Shown piece by piece: positions 21,370 through 32,900 of a stretch of 64,000 bases of DNA (position 1 is its first letter; every line of letters begins with the position of its first letter). The stretch spans positions 230,532-294,531 of the forward strand of contig JAVYIG010001833.1 of the NCBI GenBank assembly GCA_035222895.1. The letters run 5' to 3'. The position numbers were made by a program, and so were the translations under genes. A model generated the notes under the pieces. It was not told the origin of the DNA. It did not search any database and was given only the letters and a program-made list of their open reading frames with translations. Origin of the DNA: Strongylocentrotus droebachiensis. Taxonomy: Eukaryota > Echinodermata > Echinoidea > Camarodonta > Strongylocentrotidae.

Positions 21370-22130
21370 TAATGTAGGCGGTAGACCCCTGTAAAATTAT
21401 TAATAACTAGATTTGTAATACTTGTTTGGAACAAGTATAGGTGGGCTGATCCAACTAAAATTTGAGACAAAATCAAGGGCACATTTGAGATATCTTATTG
21501 TCTCAGCTACAACATACTCGAAGTTCAGCGTAAACGAAGCTAAAACGACGGAGATATTGCTCGCGAAAGACGGAAATGTAGTACCCAGTTTTGAGAAAAA
21601 GTAATGTCCCATAGAGAATACACGCAAAATGAGAAATATTGACATGCCTCCTTTAATCGCAAAAATACGACATGATGCTTTTGTCAAAAAAATCTAGGAG
21701 GAATTATTTGGCGTTCGGCCGTGACAAACGAAAACGCGCGCGCATGCGCGTGTGCGCGATTCTTTATGAAATGCTATCGCTAATAATTGCGCACGCGCGC
21801 GTTTTTTTTTACCTGAAATTGACCGGGCTGATATTGACCTTGATCCTGAATTATGAATGAGAAATGTCTTTCCGTTATGAAGATATGATCATATTTTGAT
21901 TTTCACAAAATGGCGCCTAGATGACGTTATCAGTCAAGGTCAAGGTTGAAAACCTTATTGTGCTCTTTCCTTATGCCTATACTGTGTGCCAAATTTCAAG
22001 GCATTTGATTGAGCCATTTTCAAGTTAGGCCTATGGTGCTCACAAAAAAGTGGTTAGAAATAAGAAAAATATTTTAACGAAAACATAAGGTGTTCTGTAT
22101 TATATACAGCCCACCTGATAAATAAAATAA
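21370..22130. repeat. Diverged interspersed repeat, copy A
   Basis: It shares ordered blocks with 30920-31970: CTCAGCTACAACATACT, an ACGGnGATAT block, and TTTCACAAAATGGnnCCTAG after a GACCTTGA-like stretch. The copies are too diverged to give a class. An alternating CG/GC tract (GCGCGCGCATGCGCGTG) lies near 21735. Confidence 0.5.
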
Positions 22131-22147
22131 TAAAGGTTATCTAAATA

Positions 22148-22367
22148 GACGTACTGAGATGGAATTGCGACTATAAGGCTAATCTCGACTCCTCTTCTCG
22201 CTGGTATCGTTTTTCATGAGGTGTCTAAAGTTAGGTAATTTCCAATTGTAGTTAATTATATACTATATTTTGGAGTTAACCCCTCATACAATATGTTTTG
22301 ATACCGGATTGGTTAATTATTCATTGCATGATTAGAAGTAGACTGCACCATCCCTATATGCAGGTTC
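22148..22367. repeat. 220-bp interspersed repeat, copy 2
   Basis: Direct copy of 19058-19278, with small deletions (for example after CTTCTCGC). The sequence beyond both edges is unrelated, so the boundaries are sharp. Confidence 0.8.
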
Positions 22368-22403
22368 TTCAAACTTTCCTGAAGCCGTTTGCTGAAGCTT
22401 TAA

Positions 22404-22697
22404 CAATAGGCCATTTTCGTAATGTAACCAAATTTAATTGTGAAGTGCATCAATACAATTATTTCATTCACCTGGTAAGAATAATAGTATTTCAAAAGTC
22501 AGCATGCAACCTGCATATATTAAGTGTTGCTAGGTAGGTCAAGCCATAATGATTGTCCTACCCGGCAACAACTAATGTATGCAGTTCGAATTCTGTCAAT
22601 TGAAATACTATTATTCTTATCAGGTGAATGAAATAATTTGTATTGAGGCACTTCAAGACGTATGCATTAAATTTGGTTACCTTACGAAAATGGACTA
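22404..22697. mobile_element. TTAA-flanked inverted-repeat MITE
   Basis: The left arm CAATAGGCCATTTTCGTAA follows TTAA (22400-22403). The right arm TTACGAAAATGGACTA precedes TTAA (22698-22701). Inverted similarity runs about 100 bp inward, including TATTTCATTCACCTG and AATAATAGTATTTCAA. Confidence 0.65.
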
Positions 22698-22701
22698 TTA
22701 A

Positions 22702-23712
22702 GCCTGTACAGTAAGTAAGATATCTGTAATTTGCATATTTTGGTCATGCTCAGTCAAAACTTGTAGTGATTGGATATTGACAATCGTAGAGCCATCCAAC
22801 ATTGTTATTCATAACAAATTTTGCATGGTGCCTCCTTCGAAAGTGTTTCTTTCATAAATGAAACAAATTTAAGATGAATAATGAGATATGTTTTAGACTT
22901 GTCTTTTCAACCCTCATTGTTCAGGATTCCTTTTAACGCCCATTCCAAAAGCTTGCAAATGAAAGAGACTGTCATAAATGTATTCTTTTAAGGAAATTGC
23001 TAACTGTTTTTTTTTCTTCACAACAGTATGATACAATTCTCGCTACCCTAAATAGGTACGAAAATCTCGAAATTCGCGAGACGAGGTAATTTTCACTCTC
23101 TCGGGTCGTCACTACAACTTCCGGTATAGAGTCCCATCCCAAGTCACGGCCTTCATCCACCCCCATTTTTCAGGGTTCTTACGCTTGGAATCATGAGCCC
23201 AGCACTGTGCAGCCTCACAAAAGAAAACCATCGTCACTGATGTCAAAAGACGCAAAAAACAACGAATGAAATGTTCAAATAAACGTTGAAATATTTGCGA
23301 AAAAAAAAACAAGACCGAGCAGACGACATATTCGGTGCATACACGTTGTGTGGCGACGGCGTTTTACGTTTGCGCTATCGCGCCGCCTGCACAGGAAGCT
23401 GTAATGTCGAAAAGCTATCCCATAATGCAATACGCGTTTTCAGGATTTTCCCCGGATCTCGGCAGAATCGCTATTTGGGGTAGCGAGAATTGCCTGCACA
23501 ACTTTTCAACTTTGCAGGTGTGTGCCAACAGGTGCATGTAATACCACTCCCAGCAAAAGAAAAGTGGTGAATGTGTATTGTAAACATGCATACAATGGCC
23601 ATTGAAATGATAACATTAATTGGATGGTCATTGACAAGTGATGTCACAAGTGGAAAGTTGTCTGGAAGATTTTTTCTTTGTGGGCGGATCCCAGTAGGTT
23701 GAAGAAGAAATA
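22702..23712. other. No gene recognised; weak frames only
   Basis: A minus-strand frame near 23220 reads MVFFCEAAQCWAHDSKRKNP, which faintly recalls the start of a THAP-type zinc finger, but the domain cannot be completed. It may belong to the transposon remnant that follows. Confidence 0.25.
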
Positions 23713-25102
23713 TTGGAAAATCATAAAATGTATGTGACATATTTAGATATTCCTTTATTCACAAAGCGATTATCAGGACATTATAAATCAACAAAAGCAG
23801 AAATGCATTTCCACTGCAGGAGACCTTTAACACTAGTTTTAGTGAGCAGAAATACTGATGTACAGGAGCCGTTATTACAAGAACTTGCTAAAAAAATACT
23901 GAATAGCTTGAAATCCAGAGCGTGGCGAGCTTCTTGTGAGGGGTGTTGTCTTGAGTGCTGTCCTAGACTTGCCAGCGATGTCTGCATTCCAATAATTTAC
24001 TCAAAGCAATGTACTCAATGCAATGGCTTCATGGGATGTGCTTCCTGCAAGGCTCCAGATGAGACTGTCCGGACTCCTGGGGGCGGCTACGTTAGAACTG
24101 ATCTTCAACACAAACTAGGCATCATGAAATGAGGACCCATGCACTAGGACATCAAGAAGTCGGCATATATGATGCCCAATGTAGTGGGAAACAAGTCAAT
24201 GGTGTGAAAGGCCATAGCTAGTTTCTCTTTGTCCCTAAATGTAATATCATAGAAAATGTGGCAATAGATTATAATTATGCACGGGCTTGTATTAGGTGTT
24301 GTAAAAATGCTAGTTTCAGTGTGGTTTGACTCGTCCCATCATAAAAAAACCTTTCACATTTCTAAAGAAATTGACAAAGTTGATGAATGTATTACTCAAA
24401 TAGCACCGCCGCACTGTATATCCAGGATGACAAGATGTATTGGGAGCCACTTGAAGTTCTGGAAGGCATCAGAGTATAGATCTTTTCTTCTATTTTATAG
24501 CACCCCATGCCTCATCGGGATCCTTCCAGATGAATATTTCCAACATTTCTTACTATTGAATGAAGCCTCATTCATACTGCTTTCACACTCTATATCCTCT
24601 ACATGTTTGAGGAAAGCTGATATATTACTTGTCTTAAACACTTCTGTTTAAGGATAGAGGAACTGTATGGTATTGTTGTAGTTCTAATGTCCACGGTTCA
24701 CCGCACTACGTACATAAAGTTGAAGCCCTTGTTCCATTGTGGGCAAATTCATGTTTTTACTTTGAAGATTTTAATAGTGACCTGGGTTCATTGTTCCACG
24801 GTACGCGCAGTATAGCTGCACAAAGTATATCAAAAGTCTGTCTACAACAGGTCATTCCCAAATTTGAAATTTCTCTCCCTTGTGGATCACCCCTACATGA
24901 CTACATGATTGTATCAACCCAGAAGGACCAAGTAGGAAAGATTTGTGAAAGGATTAGGAATGGTATTTTTGTTGTTGGTAGTATAAAGCTTTCTAATTAT
25001 GATTACATATCACCAGTTGCTCGGTTTACATTCCACAAGTCAACGCCTTCCACCATGCTAAGAATATCAGAACAAAAGAAGAGACAACTTCACTCAAAAT
25101 GA
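23713..25102 (+). pseudogene. EnSpm/CACTA-like (tnp2-type) transposase remnant
   Basis: Three frames in order make one decayed transposase. 23713-24132 has the Cys-rich part (CTQCNGFMGCASCKAPDETV) typical of the tnp2 zinc-binding stretch. 24277-24651 has MHGLVLGVVKMLVSVWFDS, FWKASEYRSFLLFYS and GILPDEYFQHFLLL. 24737-25102 has ANSCFYFEDFNSDLGSLFHG and continues to a stop. The order and motifs match tnp2/DUF4218-type transposases of EnSpm/CACTA elements. Frame changes between the pieces break it. I could not identify CACTA termini or a 3-bp duplication. Confidence 0.75.
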
Positions 25103-26758
25103 TTATGTTGTGAGCTATATGACTCCCTTCCATTTAATATCAGTATCCATCAGTTATTTAACATATAATTATTCACAAGGGAATTTAAAAAAAAAAAAGA
25201 TTTCCCAAAGCGACTAAGTATCCTTACTTAAATTTTTTTTTAAAAAATAGGAAATGTTTCTGCATTTATTGATGAATCAAATATTAAACATTTAAATAAC
25301 AATAATAGTATATAATATAATTGCTTTACATGAAGAGTGAAAACTTAAATTCACACACATAAAAATGCATATATATACTGGTATATGTAATTGAAAACTT
25401 GAAAGTATGGAGGTAAGTAAAATAATCAAGATAAATGCAGAGGCCAACTATCATAAGCATGAATGCTTGAGTCAATAGCAGCCGGGAAGGGCGGGGGGGG
25501 GGGGGGGGGGTACATGGCGCTTTTATAGGAGTATGTAGGAGAATAGAGTGTCACGTATACAAATTTCGTTCAGAAAGTGGCTAAATAAAAAGTGGAAAGA
25601 AAGTAAAGAAAGAAAAAAATTGCAAGTGTGTGCAAATGGGTACAAATGGAATGGAAGTTTGGAACAACAGGTCTTCATAAAAAAAACTTTAAAAAAACCT
25701 AAATACTCCCCACAGGATGATCATGAAAAATGGGCACTTTAAGGGCGTGAAGGACTTTTATGACTTTTACACGTAACATCATTTTGGTTCCAGCTCATCA
25801 TGCATACATGTATTTTATATGACATTGTATAATTTACTAACTCGTTACAGAAAGAACATAATTCATCAATTTACACTCACTTCCCACTTTCATTGAAGTA
25901 TTATATATTTCGTTCATCATCTTCATCTATTCAAAAGGTATGTAGGGGAAATAGCTCACAAAATAAGCCTCCAAGCATTTTTGCAAAATTTGATGATTTT
26001 CACACTCCCACATAAAACATATCTACAAACTTCAATAAGATACAGTGAGAGAGAGGGAGAGAGAGAGAGAGAGAGGTGGGGATGGGGAAAGAGGTGGGGA
26101 GGGGGAAAGAGGGGGAGTTGAAGGGGTGGGAGGCAGAAAAAAGTGGGCCAGAGACTTCACAAAATGGAGAGTAAAATACATGTATGTATATTAATCACAG
26201 CTTTTTGTAAAAGTGTGTTGGATACCATGTATTTAAAGACGTGATTACAAGTGGTAAAATAGACTCTTCTCAATTTAATTGCTCATAAAATTGGTTAATT
26301 TCTTTTTAAAATGCATTTGACTGTGTACCCATCAAAAGATGTGCAATGAAAAAATATACTGTACATGTGAAAAACTGAAAGGCACAGGTTTCTAACAATG
26401 TCCTGCAAGTGTTGAAAGAACCAAGTCTTCTCTTACAATAAAAAAAACCTCACTAATGATTTACATACCACAATTACATGAACAGTTTGACATGTGTCAA
26501 ATTACGTAAAGTTCATGTTATTTTATTTATACATAATAAAACCATATTGACTAGCCTCTAGAAAGTATTGTAACACAACTTCTCCATGGAAATGTTACAT
26601 CATCTTAGAGCTACTTAAGGTTCTTTTTCATTAACTCCAGACATCAGCAACTGGTGGATGAAACAATAAAAAAAATCATGTATGGACCTTGTCTGAGCCA
26701 TAGATAGATGTGGAGTGAGATGTACTGTAATCCCTCAAGGTTATCTATTAGGAACTCT
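25103..26758. other. No gene; flank and 3' UTR of the minus-strand gene
   Basis: It contains a G-run at 25493-25510, a GA-rich microsatellite at 26046-26130 and AT-rich sequence. On the minus strand, an AATAAA hexamer (TTTATT on the plus strand at 26522-26527) lies about 230 bp after the stop of the LAR-Ig gene and may be its polyadenylation signal. Confidence 0.4.
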
Positions 26759-26907
26759 TTAGGCAACGGGGCAGAGGGGACGGATCTCCTTGACCTTAAC
26801 CTTGAGGTCACCAGTCATGGGCATTGCAAGAACGGTGTGGTCAAGCGTGAATTTTTTGCCAGGCACATTTACAGCTTCTCCAGCCATAAACAGCATGTAG
26901 CGTTCCT
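26759..26907 (-). CDS. LAR-Ig gene, last exon (end of NTR-like module)
   Basis: 49 codons and stop TAA (26761-26759). ERYMLFMAGEAVNVPGKKFT then LDHTV and a final LCPVA resemble the C-x-L/Y-L-x-x-G and terminal-Cys pattern of NTR modules in netrins and TIMP-like proteins. The NTR call is from this pattern only; another small beta domain is possible. The acceptor is TCTGTGCAG. Confidence 0.78.
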
Positions 26908-29900
26908 CTGCACAGAGAAAAGAAGAATCATAAGTACATGAAAATTCATGCACTTTGTTTACTGTGAGTTTACAAGACATTAATTATTCACTATTTGAAA
27001 AATCCATGCCAAATGTCAAAGTTAGTAATACTGAGCAAGCAACTACATCGAAATGCATAATACAAGAGTTTAAAGGTATTTCCTGAATCCTTATTTATCC
27101 CATACCAACCGTGCAATATCAAATCATTCCAATCACATTGTCTGTTAAGAGCCAGAAGGGCATTAATTCTATCAAAAAACATTATACAACGTCTCGCGAC
27201 GAGACCGATCACTTTTCTCTAACTTCTAACCAATCAGAAGGCCTTGTTTTTTTCTCTCCAGGAAGTGCCGGTGGACATTAAAGCGCCAAATGTGTTTCCC
27301 AAATTGCAAAAGGTCCCTAGTCTTGAAGGGGTAGGAGAAAGCAATTTGACGTCATATCACTCCAGGAAGTGCCTGAAAATGCGCCTAATGTGGTTCTTAA
27401 ATTGCAAATGCTTCCTACTCAGGGAAGGGGTTTCGACTCATCCCAGACCCACCCCGCTTGGTCGGTCCGGTCCCTCGCCGCTGACGCCTCGCCGCTGTCG
27501 CTTCGCCCCATCGTTTTTCATATAATATTCACCCGGTGCAATTTTGTCCCCCCCCCCCCCGCCACAAAAGCACTACACTGCAAAAACTTCAGTCTCTAAT
27601 AATAAGCTGATGAAGTGTGATCGATTCAGATATATCTCACCTGTCAGTTCAACGTTACAGACATCGTTCCTGATGAATCCGACGATGGGACGATCATCTG
27701 CATACAGGTTTATCGAATTTGTCAAATCATTCAGAATCTTGGCTCGTCCATCTGGCCTTACCTTGACGATGAAAACTGTCAAACAAACAAACATGATGAG
27801 TTAAAAAATTTAGTACTTCATGCACATCCATAAACATACATACAAACAAAAGAAGTATGTGAGATCTTTGTATGTTTACTGATTAATAGTTACAAAATTT
27901 GAAGGGTTAAAATTGAACATCAATATGATTTAGTATCTCGTTCAAAGTGTCGTTGACAATGGTTGACCTAGTGATAAAGGTCGTACACAAAACCAATCAA
28001 GGAATTAGGAAGAAGTCAGACAAACCAGGGAGGTGAAAGAACAGGAGGCGAAACTCTTGTAATTTATTCAAACGCATTCTTGAGTTCTAAAGCGTAACAA
28101 TGGGATGTGTAACATTCCACTTGGCTTTGAAGTTCCATGCTCCGAACCGCGCTTCCACTGCGGGGAATTTCGGGAGCCAGGCACCAGTTTTACATTTATT
28201 ACAAAATATTAAATTACCGGCAAAATTACAGTGTAAATTAAAAACTTTATATGGGAATTTTATTGGGAATAGTGCATCAAACAAATTTTCAAATTTAGAA
28301 CTCCGTCCTGCCTTTAAATTGTGTGCCAGAGTTGGTAAAAGAAAAATTACATCCTGTCAAAAACTCAATATTTTAGGATGATGCGCTAATTTGTGCATGC
28401 TTTAATGTCCCGTTATTTGATCCATGATTTACAATCTTCAATAACATTAAGTTTGCTAATGCGTGTTTTCGCGTGTTTTTTGTATTTTTCAAGTTTAAAA
28501 AAGAATGAAATTACACAAGTTTGTGTTCGCTTGTTCTACTCTTTACACATTCAACAATGGATGAGAAATCATTGGAAGGGACAGCGAACAGTTGCTGTGA
28601 TACCATTTTCTGTTGTAGGAATTCTAAATCCTAACATTTCATGCGCTCTTTTATCTCACCACCTGGTCAACAGCTGCAGATTAGCGCATAACTTTCCGGC
28701 GGCTTGGAGCATGGGGTCAAAGGAGAACGGCTTGATTCAAGTCCTTCTCTATCACGTCCCTGGACAAACTAATCTAGCATTTTTTGCAGCCAACAACAAA
28801 TTCTGTAGAACGTTGCGGAAATTATGAATATATCGTGTATGTCCTATCTGTGAAATTTAAACGTTAGCAGTGTCCTAATATTCAAATTATGCAAGGAAAC
28901 CCGATTACTTGCTAGACTTCACTAGACTAGACTCGACAACTAATTGTCGTTTTTTACCCACTTAAAGACATTTTCAAGCCCCTTTTTTTAGGGAAGTTCT
29001 AAATTAGTATTATCTTTCAAATGCCGTTGTAATTTAACCTTTTCATTTTTTTGGCCTGCAAATGGGACATAGTACCTTTAAGCCTCGCTTCCACATGATG
29101 TGGTAAACGCCATGGATAAATAAAACCATTTGAAGAAAAAATGTACAACAGGTGAGGGTGGAAAAAGTATCAGCATGTTACAAAGTTCCCTTACCCTACT
29201 TGAATATCTGGGGGTAAATGTTTAGAAATATAAAGCACACTGCATGTGCTGATGTAATTTCATTTTGTTGCAGCGTCTTTAGTTTTTATAGGGCGGTGTA
29301 CCACTTTGGGTTTGAGTGATAATTTGACACTGGTATCAGAGTGAGTGAGAAATGGTGATAGTGAGTACTTACTGTTGTCAGAATCACAAATCTTCTGTTC
29401 GAGGTCATCCGGAGCAGTAACTGTAACCACTGGGCAAACTACTGTAGAGGAGAAAATAAAAATAATAATAAGAATACTGAGGGATACAGAAGAAATCAAT
29501 GGACAGAGTGCAAATATATAGAACTTAAGAGCAGTAATGAATAATGAAAAGGGGATGAGGAAAGTAAAAGAAAGAAAATACAGTGAAGAAATGAGAAAAA
29601 CCAAAACAAATTTTGTATAGCAACTGTCTTTATTTAATTACAATGAAACATTGTGATATACAGAACAAATATGTCAGTGGATGGTGATGTGTTCATTGCA
29701 TGTATTTGGATATGCCTCTTCCAAAAAAGCAGTGCCCTATCAAAATCCAGTGAGCAAGAAAACTGGGATGTGTCATTTCATCCTTGGCCATGCAGCTACA
29801 ATAGATTGACATCAAACTTAATTCTATCGAGTAAGAAAAAAAGCATTCACCAAATTTTGCAAGTGCAAGTACATTTACATCAAATCTTAACTAAATCAAC

Positions 29901-32900
29901 ATTTAACAATGTCATTGTCAAACAAGATATTTTGTACATCTAAACAGATTCTTCCTCTGCTGGCGTTAGGGTATTGGTATAGTTGTATTGAAACCATATG
30001 TGTACCTATGTATAACGTACTGTTTACGTCAAGGTGGCAGCACACACCCACTCTTTAACAAATAGTCTAGCAGCACATTCACTTGGTCAGTTCTCTGTCT
30101 TCGCCTACAAACTAGCTCAGGCAGACCCCGGTTCGGAACTGAGTCACGTCTTTCAGATAGTAACGTTAGGTCCCAGAGGTAAATAATCATAACTGATCGA
30201 TACACGTCTGTAAAAACCCAAACAAATTAAACCAACAAACACACACAGTCACACACGCGCATCCTCTAAATAATGGTGCATTATAAAGACAAAGCATGAC
30301 GTCGAAAAATGCAGTACAGCACTTTTTATATAAATTTTCAAATGAATGATTTTTGTTTAACATAAAAATTATAGCCTGATGGTCTTTGAACATATCAAGA
30401 GGGTAAAGTCACAATATGAGGATAACATGGCATTAAGTTGTTATTATTAAGTAAATATTATTTTCTTTTGAAGCAAACTCTTATTTTACAAATACGATGA
30501 AACCCCAAAGCGCTTAATAAATTTTACAATAGATATTTATATACCTGAATTACACAGATCTCCACTAAATCCGTGAGCACATGTGCATGCATAGTTCTCA
30601 CAGGTACCTCCGTTCAGACATGGGTTGCTTTCGCTACAGACAGCTTCAGAGAGCTCCGGTCTAACAGCTTGGAAATTAAGAAAGATGTGTTAAAGATTGT
30701 CAAATTAGAAAGGTAGACTAGGTTATAAGTTAGAACAATGATCTCGAAATATATCAAGAGGTTAAAGTCACAATACAAGTATAACATATGGCACGGCAAT
30801 CATTTTATTATTAATTTTTATAGTATGAAGACAAAATAACTTTTTATATTAATTTTCAAATGAATGAATTTTCAAATATGCTTTGTTCACCAAATTTAGA
30901 ATGCAATAACTCATAAACCAGAGAAGGATTTAGCATGAGTCTAATTTATCTAGAAGATATCTCTCATGGGATTTTTTTTAAAAATAATTAATTGGCCATA
31001 GAGTTTGTACAGGCATTGGATGTTCTTGCCACATAGCGGATTTCTCCTTTCACATTCTATGAAAAATGTAATTACCGGTATGCTCTCGGCGTCCAATTTA
31101 AAAATAATTGTCATATGTCTTCTAGAATATACTCTCAGCTACAACATACTAAAATTGGGGGGAAAATTGGCCACGAATAACGGCGATATGGTCCAATGAA
31201 AATCAAAAAATATCTTTAAAAAAACATAGTCAAATAGAATGTAATCAATTGAAATCTATATATCTGACTTTGAAGGGCCATATGATTACGTCACAATAAC
31301 AAATACGGTCATGTGAGACATGAAATCTTATCTACAACTCATATTCTATCCTAATATTAAAATAAATTTGGGAGTTCATGGACTTGATTAAGAACTTTAA
31401 TCAATTATAAAACAAACATATTTTCGACTATTTTTAGATTTTGGCAAATTTAGGCGCGCATAGATTTTTATCTTTAACACGTATGTATGACATCATTTTA
31501 ATTAATAACGGACTAAAATTTGGTAAAGTTGCTAAGATAAGTATCAGAAATCTGATCCATGCGAAAAAAGGAGTATTTCTATATTCTGTACATAATTTGC
31601 ATACAAAAACGCTTGGGGATGCGAATAACAAAAATTTAAATGCGCCAAATGGCCAGAAATGTACTCTAAAAATTGACCATGAAGTGATTTTGAGCGTTTT
31701 ATAATTTTGACCTGCACGTGATGATCGAGGCACACGCAGACACTTATATACCTTGATATTGACCCTTGACCTGAAATACATGTGTACCAAATTTTGTTCA
31801 TTTTTATGGCGAGTTAGGAAGATATGATTGATAATACAATTTCACAAAATGGAACCTAGCTGATTTCACGGTTGAGTGATCACACAGAGAGGGAGAGGTT
31901 TTTCTAATTTTGACCAACGGGAATTAGTGGTGAACATTTTATGGTGATCGGGCGGAAAACCTGACCATATACAAAAATGTACAGAAAGATAGAATAAATA
32001 GATAAAGAATAAAGATTCTGACAAAATCAAGAGGGGATCTACAGATCTGCTGCAGATCTCCTAAAAGGAGCTTCCATGAACGAAATAATTAAGTCTTTTG
32101 ACACCAGTCAAATGAAACTGTACATACACTGGAAATCTGCACACTGCTGGGATATGACTGAATACAAATGATTAAAAATAAATAAATTGAAAATGTGAAC
32201 CTGAAAAGAACATTGACCCCTGTTTACAGAAGTGAAACTAATCTGGGATTGCTGGCATATCCTGACATCAACCTTGACACATGTACGTAAATATCACTCT
32301 TTGTCTTTCAATCTCTATTGCCTTATAAAGTTATGTACTTTACATGTTCCATTACCTCTTTGCTCTCTCTCTGTCTCTCTCTCTCTCTTTCTCCTTTCAT
32401 ATATCACTTTTCCTCGCTCAAAATCACACTTTCTCTCCCCATAGAGATGTATTTTTGCTGTCCATCTTCAAAATCTCTCTCTCTCTCTCTCGATCATCCC
32501 ATCCATCTCTCTCTCTCTCTCTCTATCTTTGTGTCTCTATCTATCTATCTATCTCTCTTTCCCTCTTCATGTCTCTCTATCTATACACATAATTATATGT
32601 ATTACTTCAATACTAATTCAACTCTCTCTTTCTCTCTTACTTTTTTATATGATATAGGCAGCAGAAAAGAAAAGATGGATAGAATGAATAACAAGAACAT
32701 GAGTTGACAATAGACAGATACAAATAAAAGCAAATGGCAGTTTGACAGAGAAGATGGGTCGATCAGTCCATTATTCAAGGAAGGAAATTCAGTCAAGGCC
32801 CATTAATAGCTCAAAATCAGCTGAAACTGCAGTTTGGACAAGCCACAGTCTGATTTCCTGGCTCCATTTCCTTTATGTTTTATTATTCTATCAGGGGGGT

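Noticed and set aside
23112-23312. THAP-type zinc finger on the minus strand
   Set aside because: Only a CX4C start is suggestive; the later Cys-His pair and the AVPTIF-like end are not found.
28100-28384. 93-codon plus-strand open frame
   Set aside because: No recognisable domain, no clear splice context, and it lies in an intron of the LAR-Ig gene.
32318-32707. Ser/Leu-rich open frame of 129 codons
   Set aside because: It is a (CT)n and (ATCT)n microsatellite inside an intron of the LAR-Ig gene.
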